64,000 bases of DNA from Allomuricauda sp. CAU 1633 (GTDB lineage Bacteria; Bacteroidota; Bacteroidia; Flavobacteriales; Flavobacteriaceae): assembly GCF_017313225.1 (NCBI RefSeq), contig NZ_JAFLNE010000006.1, forward strand, positions 62,001 through 126,000. The letters are read 5' to 3'. Under the pieces are notes generated by a model. It saw nothing but the letters and a program-made list of their open reading frames with translations. It did not search any database and was not told the DNA's origin. This document shows, one piece after another, positions 18,443 to 29,063 of the stretch (positions are counted from its first letter, which is position 1; each line of letters opens with the position of its first letter). The position numbers were made by a program, and so were the translations under genes.

Positions 18443-21400
18443 ATGAATTTTAGAAAGGTTTTTAAAAGTCCATATCTTTTCGTTTTTGGATTGGTAAGTT
18501 TAATCGTATTGCACAACTGTGCTAAAAAAGAATCGCCGGTCACAGAAACAGACCCAATGATTTTTTCATCCCGAAACGCTACAGAGACTGGAGTGGATTT
18601 TGCCAATCACCTAACTGAAAATGATTCATTGAACTATTTCACCTACTCTTATCTTTACATGGGAGGTGGTGTGGCCACTGGCGACATTAACAATGATGGC
18701 TTAGTAGATCTCTATTTTACAGGCAATCAAGTCTCAAATAAACTATACCTCAATAAGGGCAATCTACAGTTTGAGGACATTACCCAAAGTGCCGGTGTTG
18801 GAGGCGACGACAGATGGTACACAGGCGTAGCCATGGCAGACATTAATGGGGATGGATATTTGGATATCTACTGTTCCGTAAGCGGTAAGTTTGGCCTTAA
18901 AAACAACCAATTGTTTCTCAACAATGGTGATGGCACCTTTTCTGAAAAAGCGTCAGAATACGGTTTGGACGACCCTGGAAATAGCGTTCAGGCTACCTTT
19001 TTTGACTATGACAAAGATGGGGACTTGGATTTGTACGTGGCCAACTACCCACCCACTCCCTTTAGCTCGCCCACCTTTGTGTATACCTACAGAATGAATA
19101 ATCTAAAGGACATTGAATCTGACCATCTCTATAGAAATGACGGCTCAACTTTCACGGATGTTACCTCAGAATCTGGTCTTAGGGTCTTTGCCCTCTCCTT
19201 GAGTGCCACCGTTGGCGACCTCAACAATGATTCATGGCCCGATCTCTATGTTTCCAGTGATTTTAATTCGCCAGACCTCATGTATTTGAACAATCAGGAC
19301 GGTACATTTAAGGAAGTGGTTAAGGAAGCAACCTCCCACACAGCGTTCTATGGGATGGGTGTTGACATTGCCGATTTTAACGATGATGGCAATCTGGATA
19401 TTTTTCAGGTGGATATGGATGCCCAAACCAATCGTCGAAAAAAAGCAAATATGGCCAGCATGAACCCAAAACTGTTTTGGGATGTGGTCGATGCAGGTTT
19501 CCACTACCAGTACATGCACAACTGCCTCCAATTGAATACTGGGTTCTATGAAGATGGAATGCCTCATTTTTCAAATGTTTCCAGAATTACGGGAACTTCA
19601 TCCACAGATTGGAGTTGGGGACCACTCTTTGCCGATTTTGACAATGATGGGCTCAAAGACCTCTTTGTCTCAAATGGTACACGAAGGGAAATCAACAACA
19701 ACGACTACTTCAACAAGCTCGAAGAAATGGATAACAAGGGGGACAGCCTGCTCCAATTAAGTCTGCACATCCCTTCAGAAAAAATAGACAACTTCATCTT
19801 TAAGAATAAAGGGAATCTTAAATTTGAACGATCCAACGAAAAATGGGGAATTCAATACGAAGGGTTTTCCAATGGATGTGCTTATGCTGATTTGGACAAC
19901 GACGGCGATCTGGAAATCATCACCAATAACCTCGATGACTTTGCTTCAATCTTTGAAAATAAAAGCGCTGAACACAACAGCTATGTAAAAGTGGCCTTTT
20001 CTGGGCAACAAGGAAATGCTTTTGGGCTAGGCACACGGGTCTATGTCACCACAGATGGGCACACCCAAATGCAGGAATTGACCACAACCAGGGGATTCCA
20101 ATCTTCGGTAGCACCAGAACTACATTTTGGGTTGGGTTCCTTCCAAAAAATAGATGAACTCAAGGTAGTGTGGCCCGATGGGAAGATACAAACGATGAAT
20201 GATATTGACTCCAATCAAAAATTGGTCATGAACTATTCGGAGACCGACACTCCCAAAGAAAACATGGCAATTGCATCAAACTTGTTCCAAAAAGATAATA
20301 CCCAACTTTTTCCTGAGTATGTACATCAGGAAAACAAAAACGATGATTTTGCCAAACAGGTGCTTCTTCCCCATAAAATGTCATCCTTTGGTCCCGCACT
20401 GGCTGTAGGTGATGTAAATGGCGATGGATTGAGTGACTATTTTGTAGGGGCATCCAAAGGCAGTTCAGGTGCGCTTTTTATACAGACCTCAACTGGATTT
20501 AAAATGGGCAATTCACAGTTTTTGGAACAGGATAAAGACAGTGAAGACAACGGTGCCTTATTTTTTGATGCTGATGGCGATGGAGACAACGATCTGTACG
20601 TGGTCAGTGGCGGGTATGAGTTTGAACCAAATTCGAGCCAGCTAGCAGACCGATTGTATATCAACGATGGAACAGGAAATTTTACCAAGGCCGACACGAC
20701 TGCAATGCCGTCCTTACCTATAAGTGGGTCAAGAGCCTACAATGGTGATTTCAATAAGGATGGAAAAGAAGATTTGCTGGTGTTGGGGCGACAAGTGCCC
20801 GGAAACTATCCCTCCCCTGCTCAAAGCTATATTTTAATGAACAATAGCACACCCGAGCAAATTTCCTTTGAACCAACCCAGAATATGCAGCCTGAAGGTT
20901 TTGATGCATTGGGTATGGCCACCAGTGCCGTTTTGACCGATTTTAACAATGATGATCAGTTGGATATTATTGTAGTTGGGGAATGGATGCCCATTAGGGC
21001 TTTCAAGAACACAGGGGCAGGTTTTGTGGAAACTTCCGAAGAAATGGGTCTAAATATAGATAGCACAGGTTGGTGGTGGAGCATTGAACAGGGGGATTTT
21101 GATAAGGATGGCGATATGGATTATGTGGTTGGGAACAACGGCCTAAACTATAAATACAGAGCTACCGAAGAAGAGACCTTCGATATTTTCGTAAACGATT
21201 TTGATAAGGATGAGAGTGTGGATATTGTCCTCAGTTACTACAACGAGGGGAAACAATTCCCACTCAGGGGAAGAGAGTGTTCTTCCCAGCAAATACCCGG
21301 AATAAAAAAGAAATTTGAAAACTATGAAAGCTTTTCACAGGCCACTTTGGTGGATGTGTATGGTGAAAAGCAATTGGAGTCTTCACTGCATTATCAGGTA

Positions 21401-21769
21401 AAATCGTTTGCAAGCGTTTATTTGGAAAACAAAGATGGTAAGTTTGTAATGCATGATCTGCCCAGAGAGGCCCAACTCTCCAGTATCAACCAAATTTTGG
21501 TGGATGACTATGATAAAGACGGCCATCTGGACTTTCTAATTGCGGGGAATCTATATGTTTCTGAAGTGGAAACTCCTCGTAATGATGCTGGTTACGGACT
21601 TTTGCTAAAAGGTAACGGAAAAGGTAATTTTGAAGCAGTCAAGGCTTCAGAAAGCGGTTTTTTTGTTAAAGGAGATGTGAAAAATATGGCCGCTATTGAA
21701 GTCAAAGACAAAAAATACCTCCTTGTTGCCAAGAACGATGCCGCCATGCAGTATCGACGTATAAATTAA
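18443..21769 (+). CDS. FG-GAP/VCBS repeat and ASPIC/UnbV domain lipoprotein (locus A)
   Basis: This 1108-residue protein has a lipoprotein signal ending LIVLHNC (Cys26). I count seven calcium-loop repeats of the type GDINNDGLVDLYF before, and seven after, a central ASPIC/UnbV domain (about residues 512-597, with TTRGFQSSVAPELHFGLG and VVWPDGK). Seven plus seven suggests two seven-bladed FG-GAP beta-propellers, stabilised by calcium, joined by the ASPIC module. It is one of four paralogs in the window, all linked to SusC/SusD genes, so a cell-surface glycan- or protein-binding role is likely, but the biochemical function is not established. The ATG at 18443 is preferred to a TTG at 18434. Confidence 0.88.
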   Translation: MNFRKVFKSPYLFVFGLVSLIVLHNCAKKESPVTETDPMIFSSRNATETGVDFANHLTENDSLNYFTYSYLYMGGGVATGDINNDGLVDLYFTGNQVSNKLYLNKGNLQFEDITQSAGVGGDDRWYTGVAMADINGDGYLDIYCSVSGKFGLKNNQLFLNNGDGTFSEKASEYGLDDPGNSVQATFFDYDKDGDLDLYVANYPPTPFSSPTFVYTYRMNNLKDIESDHLYRNDGSTFTDVTSESGLRVFALSLSATVGDLNNDSWPDLYVSSDFNSPDLMYLNNQDGTFKEVVKEATSHTAFYGMGVDIADFNDDGNLDIFQVDMDAQTNRRKKANMASMNPKLFWDVVDAGFHYQYMHNCLQLNTGFYEDGMPHFSNVSRITGTSSTDWSWGPLFADFDNDGLKDLFVSNGTRREINNNDYFNKLEEMDNKGDSLLQLSLHIPSEKIDNFIFKNKGNLKFERSNEKWGIQYEGFSNGCAYADLDNDGDLEIITNNLDDFASIFENKSAEHNSYVKVAFSGQQGNAFGLGTRVYVTTDGHTQMQELTTTRGFQSSVAPELHFGLGSFQKIDELKVVWPDGKIQTMNDIDSNQKLVMNYSETDTPKENMAIASNLFQKDNTQLFPEYVHQENKNDDFAKQVLLPHKMSSFGPALAVGDVNGDGLSDYFVGASKGSSGALFIQTSTGFKMGNSQFLEQDKDSEDNGALFFDADGDGDNDLYVVSGGYEFEPNSSQLADRLYINDGTGNFTKADTTAMPSLPISGSRAYNGDFNKDGKEDLLVLGRQVPGNYPSPAQSYILMNNSTPEQISFEPTQNMQPEGFDALGMATSAVLTDFNNDDQLDIIVVGEWMPIRAFKNTGAGFVETSEEMGLNIDSTGWWWSIEQGDFDKDGDMDYVVGNNGLNYKYRATEEETFDIFVNDFDKDESVDIVLSYYNEGKQFPLRGRECSSQQIPGIKKKFENYESFSQATLVDVYGEKQLESSLHYQVKSFASVYLENKDGKFVMHDLPREAQLSSINQILVDDYDKDGHLDFLIAGNLYVSEVETPRNDAGYGLLLKGNGKGNFEAVKASESGFFVKGDVKNMAAIEVKDKKYLLVAKNDAAMQYRRIN

Positions 21770-21781
21770 GTACAATACTCG

Positions 21782-24700
21782 CTATTTCAATTCTGTGGGC
21801 AACACACCAAATTGCGCCTTAAAGCATTTGGTGAAATAGGATGGTGATGAAAACCCAACTTTGTAGCATACTTCACTTATTGACTCTGTGCCATTTTCAA
21901 TAAAGCGTTTGGCATGTTCTAGGCGTATTTTGCGTAAAAACTCTGTTACCGTAAGACCGGTCATGGCTTTGATTTTACGATACAACTGACTTCGGCTCAA
22001 ATGTAATTCTTCTGCCAAAGACTCAACATTGAGGTTTTCATCGGCAATATTCTTTGTGATGTAATGCAGCACCTGGGTCATAAAGTTTTTGTCAAGGGAA
22101 GAGGTATTATCCGGAATTTTAAAATTATCCGAATCACTCAAATATTTATTGAACAAGACCTGCCTACTCTGGATAATTTGTCGGAGCTGAGCTCGAAGAA
22201 CCTTCATCTCAAAAGGTTTCCGCAAATAGACATCGGCCCCAGAATCGATTCCCTTGACCCAATCATCCGTCATCGCCTTCGCAGTTAACATAAGAACTGG
22301 GATATGGCTGGTTTTTAAATCCTGACGAATTCGTCTACAAAATTCAAACCCGTCCATTTCAGACATCACCACATCGGTAAGAATAAGATCTGGAGGTCTT
22401 TTAAAGGCAATTTCCAGCCCTTGCACCCCATTGACCGCCTCAAATATGGCATATTCACTTTCCAATTCGTTTTTAAGATAGGTCCGCAATTCTGCATTAT
22501 CCTCAACAATGAGCAGCGTTCTGTTGGAACCAGCACTGGTATATTCCATTTCAATGGCACATTCAGGCAATGGCAAGACCGCCGCATTGTCTTCAACCTC
22601 AGGACAGTGCAAGAGTTCATTTTCTTTGAAGTGATTATTGCCTAAGGGTAGGAAAATCCTAAACTTGGTCCCAACACCCTCTTCGCTCTCCACAATCACT
22701 TTACCTTTTAATAGATCCACAAAACTTTTAACCATTTCCAAGCCAATACCAGTGCCACCATAATACTGACTGTTCATTTCCTTTACCTGATAGAATCGCT
22801 CAAATATTTTTTCGAGTTCATCCTTTTTAATGCCATGTCCCGTATCCTCTATATAAATCTCCAAAGCTTGTACCTGCTCTTGGTCATCTACCAATGGAAA
22901 AACAATTTCTTGGCCACATTTAAAGACCCCTACGGTTATAAATCCATTATCCGGGGTGACCTTAAATGCATTGGATAGAATATTAAAGATTACTTTTTCC
23001 AATAGTGAGGGGTCACTCCATAAAGAAATTCGGTCATCATCGGATTCTACCATGAGAATAATGTTCCGTAATGCAGCTTCTTCATCAAAATGACCAGCGA
23101 TCTCTGTAACAAATGATATGACTTCCAGTTCAGAAGCTTTAGCGGAAAACTTATTAATCTCCAACTTTCTAAAATCCATCAACTCGTCAATAAGTCGCTT
23201 TAATCTTGAAGTGTTTTTATGGATGGTACGGAGTTTTTCATGCGTTAATCTAGACAGTTTATGCCTAGAATCTGAAAGTACATCTTCCAGTGGGTTTAAA
23301 ATAAGCGTCAAGGGAGTTCTAAACTCATGTGAAATGTTGGTGAAGAACTGTATTTTCTTATCGTTCAGGGCCTCTTCTTGAATTCTTCTTTCCCTTTCTG
23401 CTTCAACCGTTCTTTTTTCACGTATTCGCTGCGACATGAATTTGGCTAAAAAATAGGAAATAAGAAGTATGGCCAATAGGTAAGACATTAAGGCCAAATT
23501 GGTTGCCCACCAAGGGCTAAGAATGGTTATGCGCAAGGTTTTTGGGGTTTCGTTCCATACCCCATCATTGTTTGCAGCCTTTACTTTAAAGGTATAGTCT
23601 CCCGGCGAAAGGTTGGTATACGTGGCACTTCGGGTTTGACCAACGTAGTTCCAGGCATCATCAAAACCCTCTAGAATATAAGCATATTGGTTTTTTTTGG
23701 GTCTCGTAAAATTTATGGCGGCATACTCTATGGTAAAGACCGATTGTTTGTGTTTTAAAGTAAGTTTATCCGTCTGGGAAATAATCTTATCCAAAGGGGA
23801 TTCCTCATCATTGGGTCCCACCCTTTTGTTGAAAAGTCTGAAATCTGTAAAGTAGATCTCGGGTTTATTGGTATTGGTTTTTACATGATCTGGGTCGATA
23901 TAATTGATCCCGCCATAACTGCCAAAATACAGTAGTCCGTTATGATTCTTAAACGCTGAATTAAAGTTAAAGTCGTTTGCCAACAGCCCGTCATTAATAT
24001 CAAAATTCTTAAAAGATTGATTTTCAATATCTAAGTGCGACAAACCGTTATTTCCACTAATCCAAAGGTCACCATTGTCATCTTCCAGAATGGAGGCAAT
24101 GGTTTCTTGTTTTAAACCTTCATTTTGGCCATACCACAAAAAGCTGTCGCTGTTGAAATCGTACTTGCAAAGACCACCACCATCTGTACCGATCCAAATA
24201 TTACCCTGACTGTCTTCGTACAAAGACACAACAGCATCCACCACAAGGGGATTGCCCAAGCTTTTGTACATGGGAACCCGCAATGGAATTGCTTTTTGTT
24301 CTTGGATGGGCGCACCAGCGACTTCAAGTTTATAGAGGCCTGCGGTGGTTCCCATCCAAATGGTTTTGTTTCTATCCACAAGTACGATACGCATAGCTCC
24401 TTCCCCTGGCGTTGGGTCATCAAATATCTGTTCATTATGGTGAACAAATTTTTTGCGCTTTGGATGATACGAGTGCAAACCTTCCACAAAAGATGCGATC
24501 CATATAGTTCCTTTTGAATCTTCGGCAAAGCTCATGATCCGATCAGACTTTAATCCCCCATCAGTGTTTGAAGCAGTATGGTTGATAAACGTTCTGGAGC
24601 CATTGGGGAGATGATAAATGCCCGAATTCCAAGTGCCAATCCAAACGTTATTACCACTATCTATAAAAAGGGCGGTGACATCTTCTGCGTTTAAATAGGC

Positions 24701-25972
24701 CCCAATTGAATTTCTTGGATTGGTAAGGTGTACTATATTCCCAGTTTTGGGATTGTATACATCAACACCACCTCCATCCAGACCAATCCACATTTTTCCA
24801 TTCTTATCACTTGCCATTGCACTTACCGATGGGGATTGCAAAGAGTTGCTCACATTGGCAAGGCTACGTATGTCTTTAAACTTGTCATAGAGTTTGTCAT
24901 AGACCCCTACCCCATTATTGTAGTAACCAATCCAAATACGGTCTTGTTTATCCACAAATAGGGACCATATTGAATTGGCTTTTATACTATTGACATCAAA
25001 TTTATTGTACCGGTAGTGCTTCACCAGATCTCCATTCCTTTTTAATGCAAAAAGGCCATCGTTTTCGGTACCGCACAATATGTTCCCGTCCGGTGCTTGT
25101 GCTATGGATAGAATACGCTCAGTGCTTATCCTGTAATTATACGTTTTGAAGGAATTTAAAGGATTTATTTCAACTTTTAGCAAACCATTCTGAAAGGTTC
25201 CCATCCATATAGATCCCTCGTCATCTTTAATCATGGAGACAATGTAAAATGGAGTATTGTTATTACCTCCCAGATTTCCAAAATCCAACGAAACCTTAGC
25301 CACTTTTCCCTCTTCATAAGAAAAAAGACCTTCATTGGTGCCTATCAATAATTCCTTTTCCCTGTTCTTTATAATACTGTTTATCTGCAAGGAAGCGATA
25401 TTGGTATCGCCCATAGGAATATTGTGTCCGGTCAAGGTTTCTGGGTCTACCAAAAAAAGTCCATTATAGCAAGAGCCCACAATAAGTTTCCCTGTTGCAC
25501 ATTCATGAATGGCCCAGATGGGAACACTTTCCAAAGCAACCGAATCACGATACAATGTTACTTGTTTGAAGGTGTCATTATCCCGGTCATAGAAATTTAA
25601 TCCGGCCTCTGTACCTACCCACAATCGATTGCGTTGATCAACAAATGCTTTGTAAATCAAAGAGCTGTTCAGTGAACTATTATCGGTGAAATCTTGTTTA
25701 TAGGAAACAAAATCGAAACCATTGTATTTTTGAAGACCAACCCCGTTGGTTCCCATCCAAATTAGACCCAGGCTATCTTGCACGATGGTAGAGACCGCTC
25801 GCTGTGAATTTAGCTGATCTATATTCACAAAATTGTATTCATAATCTGAAATCTGTGCATTAGCCCCTACACATTTCAAGAATATGAACCCAAGCGCAAT
25901 TTTTAGTAGTTTAGTTGTTTTCACGAGGTTCAATGAAAAATCAATTTTGCAATTAGCTTTCAATTGGTACAA
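21782..25972 (-). CDS. Hybrid two-component system: sensor kinase, receiver and AraC DNA-binding domain in one protein
   Basis: This 1396-residue regulator reads, in order: signal peptide (to about residue 40), a large periplasmic sensor of two Reg_prop beta-propellers with repeated W(I/M)GT motifs, a Y_Y_Y domain (about 737-797), a transmembrane helix (about 820-847), a HisKA phospho-acceptor in NISHEFRTPL (His near 883), a HATPase domain with GGTGIGLEM, a receiver domain (LLIVEDNAEL near 1157, phospho-Asp in LILTDVVM near 1200) and an AraC helix-turn-helix (about 1304-1396). Such proteins bind oligosaccharides in the periplasm and directly activate nearby susCD loci. It converges on the FG-GAP gene of locus A (12-bp gap). 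Whether it controls locus A, B or both is open. Confidence 0.95.
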   Translation of the reverse strand: MYQLKANCKIDFSLNLVKTTKLLKIALGFIFLKCVGANAQISDYEYNFVNIDQLNSQRAVSTIVQDSLGLIWMGTNGVGLQKYNGFDFVSYKQDFTDNSSLNSSLIYKAFVDQRNRLWVGTEAGLNFYDRDNDTFKQVTLYRDSVALESVPIWAIHECATGKLIVGSCYNGLFLVDPETLTGHNIPMGDTNIASLQINSIIKNREKELLIGTNEGLFSYEEGKVAKVSLDFGNLGGNNNTPFYIVSMIKDDEGSIWMGTFQNGLLKVEINPLNSFKTYNYRISTERILSIAQAPDGNILCGTENDGLFALKRNGDLVKHYRYNKFDVNSIKANSIWSLFVDKQDRIWIGYYNNGVGVYDKLYDKFKDIRSLANVSNSLQSPSVSAMASDKNGKMWIGLDGGGVDVYNPKTGNIVHLTNPRNSIGAYLNAEDVTALFIDSGNNVWIGTWNSGIYHLPNGSRTFINHTASNTDGGLKSDRIMSFAEDSKGTIWIASFVEGLHSYHPKRKKFVHHNEQIFDDPTPGEGAMRIVLVDRNKTIWMGTTAGLYKLEVAGAPIQEQKAIPLRVPMYKSLGNPLVVDAVVSLYEDSQGNIWIGTDGGGLCKYDFNSDSFLWYGQNEGLKQETIASILEDDNGDLWISGNNGLSHLDIENQSFKNFDINDGLLANDFNFNSAFKNHNGLLYFGSYGGINYIDPDHVKTNTNKPEIYFTDFRLFNKRVGPNDEESPLDKIISQTDKLTLKHKQSVFTIEYAAINFTRPKKNQYAYILEGFDDAWNYVGQTRSATYTNLSPGDYTFKVKAANNDGVWNETPKTLRITILSPWWATNLALMSYLLAILLISYFLAKFMSQRIREKRTVEAERERRIQEEALNDKKIQFFTNISHEFRTPLTLILNPLEDVLSDSRHKLSRLTHEKLRTIHKNTSRLKRLIDELMDFRKLEINKFSAKASELEVISFVTEIAGHFDEEAALRNIILMVESDDDRISLWSDPSLLEKVIFNILSNAFKVTPDNGFITVGVFKCGQEIVFPLVDDQEQVQALEIYIEDTGHGIKKDELEKIFERFYQVKEMNSQYYGGTGIGLEMVKSFVDLLKGKVIVESEEGVGTKFRIFLPLGNNHFKENELLHCPEVEDNAAVLPLPECAIEMEYTSAGSNRTLLIVEDNAELRTYLKNELESEYAIFEAVNGVQGLEIAFKRPPDLILTDVVMSEMDGFEFCRRIRQDLKTSHIPVLMLTAKAMTDDWVKGIDSGADVYLRKPFEMKVLRAQLRQIIQSRQVLFNKYLSDSDNFKIPDNTSSLDKNFMTQVLHYITKNIADENLNVESLAEELHLSRSQLYRKIKAMTGLTVTEFLRKIRLEHAKRFIENGTESISEVCYKVGFSSPSYFTKCFKAQFGVLPTELK

Positions 25973-26519
25973 AATTTACAGATAAATTTTGCGAAAAATG
26001 GTGCTCAACACCTCCAATTTTTAATCTTGTTACTTTCTGAGTATCACAATCTGCACTTATAAAACACCACTTTTACCTGCATGTCTTTCATCAAAATTTG
26101 CAGTTTTTTTATGAATCATATCCAACTTGGAAAACCACTGGAACAGTAGAATTTGAATGAATCCATATACTCAAAAAACCAAATTATATTATTGACTTAT
26201 AGTGTGTTGTCAGTCAATTTTGATAAGCTTTGTGCATTATGTAATGCCAGTTGGGTAGCATAAAAGAGAGAATGCCAACCTTGAAGAATAGAGTTTCATT
26301 TGAGTTTGTTTTTAGTTAAGGTTAATTAATTTTAGTTATTCAATTTACTCATTATTCTGAAATAATCGAAATCTGCATATCCTGCATTTCATAATGAGCC
26401 CCGAAAAAATCATTTTATGGCTGTGCTGCATAGGTGATTCATAGGTATCCCTATTCGTATCACGAACATTTCCAGTACATCTGTAAAAATGGTGATGGAG
26501 GTTTGGTTTTTGGCGTATC
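25973..26519. other. 547-bp intergenic region upstream of the hybrid regulator
   Basis: AT-rich non-coding DNA between the start of the hybrid regulator and the stop of the ABC permease. I found no exact TAnnTTTG on the regulator's strand. An imperfect stem-loop occurs around 26432-26463 (GTGAT/ATCAC and ATAGG/CCTAT with a bulge), near the 3' side of the ABC operon. Nothing else recognised. Confidence 0.4.
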
Positions 26520-29063
26520 CTACTCCTTCTCTTTTCTCAAAACAACCAAAGGGGAGTTTCTAACGATTCCCAGGCTGTTCCCAACTCCTAGAAGAAATAC
26601 CAACAGAATAATCAGTGGCATGATAATAAGAAATGGTGCAGCTGAAGGGGTAAATGTCATATCAAACAGCATCCATGCCAATAAAAAGTTGGCTAAAACG
26701 GCCAGTATCACCCCCATAAACGCTCCTAAAAACCCTAAAACGGCATACTCAATGGATAGTATACTTAAAATCTGTGACCCTTTGGCTCCCAAGGTTCTTA
26801 ACAAAGCTCCCTGTTTTACCCGTTGATGTTTACTGCTGTAAATGGCTCCCATAAGCACCGCCACGCCAACAAAAATGCTAAAGAAGGCCATAAAGTTTAT
26901 CACCCAGCTGATTTTGCCCAAAATATCTTCCAAAAGGGTCAGCATTCGATTCAAGTCCAAAATGGAAACATTGGGAAATGCCCTTACCAATTTTTGCTGA
27001 AGTTGTGCCGAACTTTTATCGTCTCCTGTTCTGGTCGTCATAACTTTAAATTGAGGTGCATTCTCGAGAGTGCGGGAAGGAAAAACTATGGAAAAATTGG
27101 GTTGTAACCTACTCCAATCCACTGCTCTGATACTTACCACACTGGTAGGGATTATTCTTCCTTGCACATTGAAGCTAACTTGGTCCCCCACAGCTATCTG
27201 GGACATTCTTGCAAAATCTTCACTCACCGAAATTGGAGGGTCACTATATTCCAGTGAAGGAGGCCATTCGCCCTCAATAGATTGCTCAGAGTTGATGAGG
27301 CTATCGCGATAGGTGACCCTGAACTCATGGTTCAATATCCAGCGATTGACTTGTGAAGTAGTATCCCTTCTGAGCTCTTCTACATGCTTTCCCTTTATGG
27401 TTTCCACACGCATGGTCACAATGGGAATCAAGTCTATCACATGCAATCCCGAAGCCATAATGGTATTGGAAATTGCATCAGCCTGCTCCGTTTGGATGTC
27501 CATTAAAATCATATTGGCGCTATTGGCATTATCCTCAATGGACGCCTTTTGCAAGAGCATATCCTTGGTAAAATATAGTGTGCTGATCAGAAAAGTCCCA
27601 ATTCCTATGGACAGTACCAAAATAAGGGTCTGGTTTTGCGGCCTAAAGAGATTCCGTAACCCTTGTCTGGCCGTAAAACTCCAAGAATATGGGAAAAATC
27701 GTTTCAATAATGCCATAAAAAGTTTGGCCACGCCAGTAAGAACGAGAAAGACAACACCTAAACCAATCACAAAATAGAGTGACCTCTCAAAATCTCCCAG
27801 AAGCCAAAATGAGAAACCGAGCACAAAAAGGACTATACCCGTACCCACTGCTAGGGTTGCCTTGGAAGAACGGAAACCTTCCTCTTCCACAACGCGCAAC
27901 GCTTGTAAAGGAGAAACATGCAATGTCCTGATCAAGGGGTACACTGCAAACAAAACGGACATGGTAATCCCTAAAGCGACTCCCAATACAACATCTTGGA
28001 GGGAAAGGGAAATTCCAACATCAATGGGCAGTAAATCTCCTAAGAGCGCTGGAAACAATCGCTGGATAAAATATCCAAACAACGTACCCAATAGCCCACC
28101 AATCATTCCCATACAGGCAATTTGAACGAAAAAAATGAGATAACTTTGATATTTTGTAGCCCCCAGACACTTTAGCACTGCGATGGACTTGAGTTTCATT
28201 CGGATATAGATACTCATTCCACTGGCGATACCCACACAGCCCAAAAGCAGGGAAATAAAACCAACCAAGTTCAAAAACTTTCCAAAATTTTCATAACGCC
28301 TACCCATTCGTCTCGCTTCTGATACATGGGTGTCAATGTCAGCATCCTCATTGTCAAGTATAGGATCCAGCACATCATTGAGAGCTTCCATATCCTGCCC
28401 TTCTTGAGCCTTAAAATAATATTTGTAGTCAATACGACTCCCCATTTGAACGAGACCGGTAGCATCAATATAATCGAAGGGAATCAGTACTGGCGGGGCA
28501 ATGGCCCCAAAAACCGAATTACTGCCGGGTACCGTTTTTAAACCTCCTACGATAGGAAGGGTAACCGCTCCCAACTTAATGCTATCGCCCACTTTTAGAT
28601 TGAACTGAAGCATAGTTGTGGCATCAACCAATGCCCCGTCCTTCCGAAAATCATCAACTGCCGTAGTAGGTTCGGTCTCCAGACCACCATAAAAAGGGAA
28701 ATCCCCATCAACACCGCGCACTTCTACCAATTTTGTGCCCTCATTGCCCGGAAAGGCCCCCATGGAAAGAAAATTGATTTCTTTGGCATCAGCACCGCCC
28801 AAGGAGTCCATGATGCCCATTACCCGGTCATTGACCGGTTTATCGCTTTCAATCAGAAAATCAGCCCCCAAAAGCTCTTTGGACTGCAATGCGATGTTTT
28901 CTTTAAGCAGTCCACTGAACGAGTGAACACTTACAACCGCCGCTACTCCAAGAGTGATGGAGAAAATGAACAGTACCAATTTGCCATAGCTCGCCTTCCC
29001 ATCACGCCATGCCATTTTGAACAGCCATACTATGCCAGTTCCCTTTTTCTGCTTATCAACCAT
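26520..29063 (-). CDS. YbbP-type FtsX-family ABC transporter permease
   Basis: This 847-residue membrane protein has the two-copy FtsX/MacB permease architecture: an N-terminal helix (LVLFIFSITLGVAAVVSVHS), a large periplasmic domain, a helix bundle, then a second set after residue 470 (LILVLSIGIGTFLISTLYF) with its own periplasmic domain and final helices. Length and layout match E. coli YbbP. The start at 29063 is an ATG sharing one base with the ATPase stop; a TTG one codon upstream is less likely. Partner ATPase upstream and a TesA-type esterase beyond it repeat the E. coli ybbAP-tesA neighbourhood. The substrate is not established; lipid or lipoprotein-related export is the usual suggestion. 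Confidence 0.88.
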   Translation of the reverse strand: MVDKQKKGTGIVWLFKMAWRDGKASYGKLVLFIFSITLGVAAVVSVHSFSGLLKENIALQSKELLGADFLIESDKPVNDRVMGIMDSLGGADAKEINFLSMGAFPGNEGTKLVEVRGVDGDFPFYGGLETEPTTAVDDFRKDGALVDATTMLQFNLKVGDSIKLGAVTLPIVGGLKTVPGSNSVFGAIAPPVLIPFDYIDATGLVQMGSRIDYKYYFKAQEGQDMEALNDVLDPILDNEDADIDTHVSEARRMGRRYENFGKFLNLVGFISLLLGCVGIASGMSIYIRMKLKSIAVLKCLGATKYQSYLIFFVQIACMGMIGGLLGTLFGYFIQRLFPALLGDLLPIDVGISLSLQDVVLGVALGITMSVLFAVYPLIRTLHVSPLQALRVVEEEGFRSSKATLAVGTGIVLFVLGFSFWLLGDFERSLYFVIGLGVVFLVLTGVAKLFMALLKRFFPYSWSFTARQGLRNLFRPQNQTLILVLSIGIGTFLISTLYFTKDMLLQKASIEDNANSANMILMDIQTEQADAISNTIMASGLHVIDLIPIVTMRVETIKGKHVEELRRDTTSQVNRWILNHEFRVTYRDSLINSEQSIEGEWPPSLEYSDPPISVSEDFARMSQIAVGDQVSFNVQGRIIPTSVVSIRAVDWSRLQPNFSIVFPSRTLENAPQFKVMTTRTGDDKSSAQLQQKLVRAFPNVSILDLNRMLTLLEDILGKISWVINFMAFFSIFVGVAVLMGAIYSSKHQRVKQGALLRTLGAKGSQILSILSIEYAVLGFLGAFMGVILAVLANFLLAWMLFDMTFTPSAAPFLIIMPLIILLVFLLGVGNSLGIVRNSPLVVLRKEKE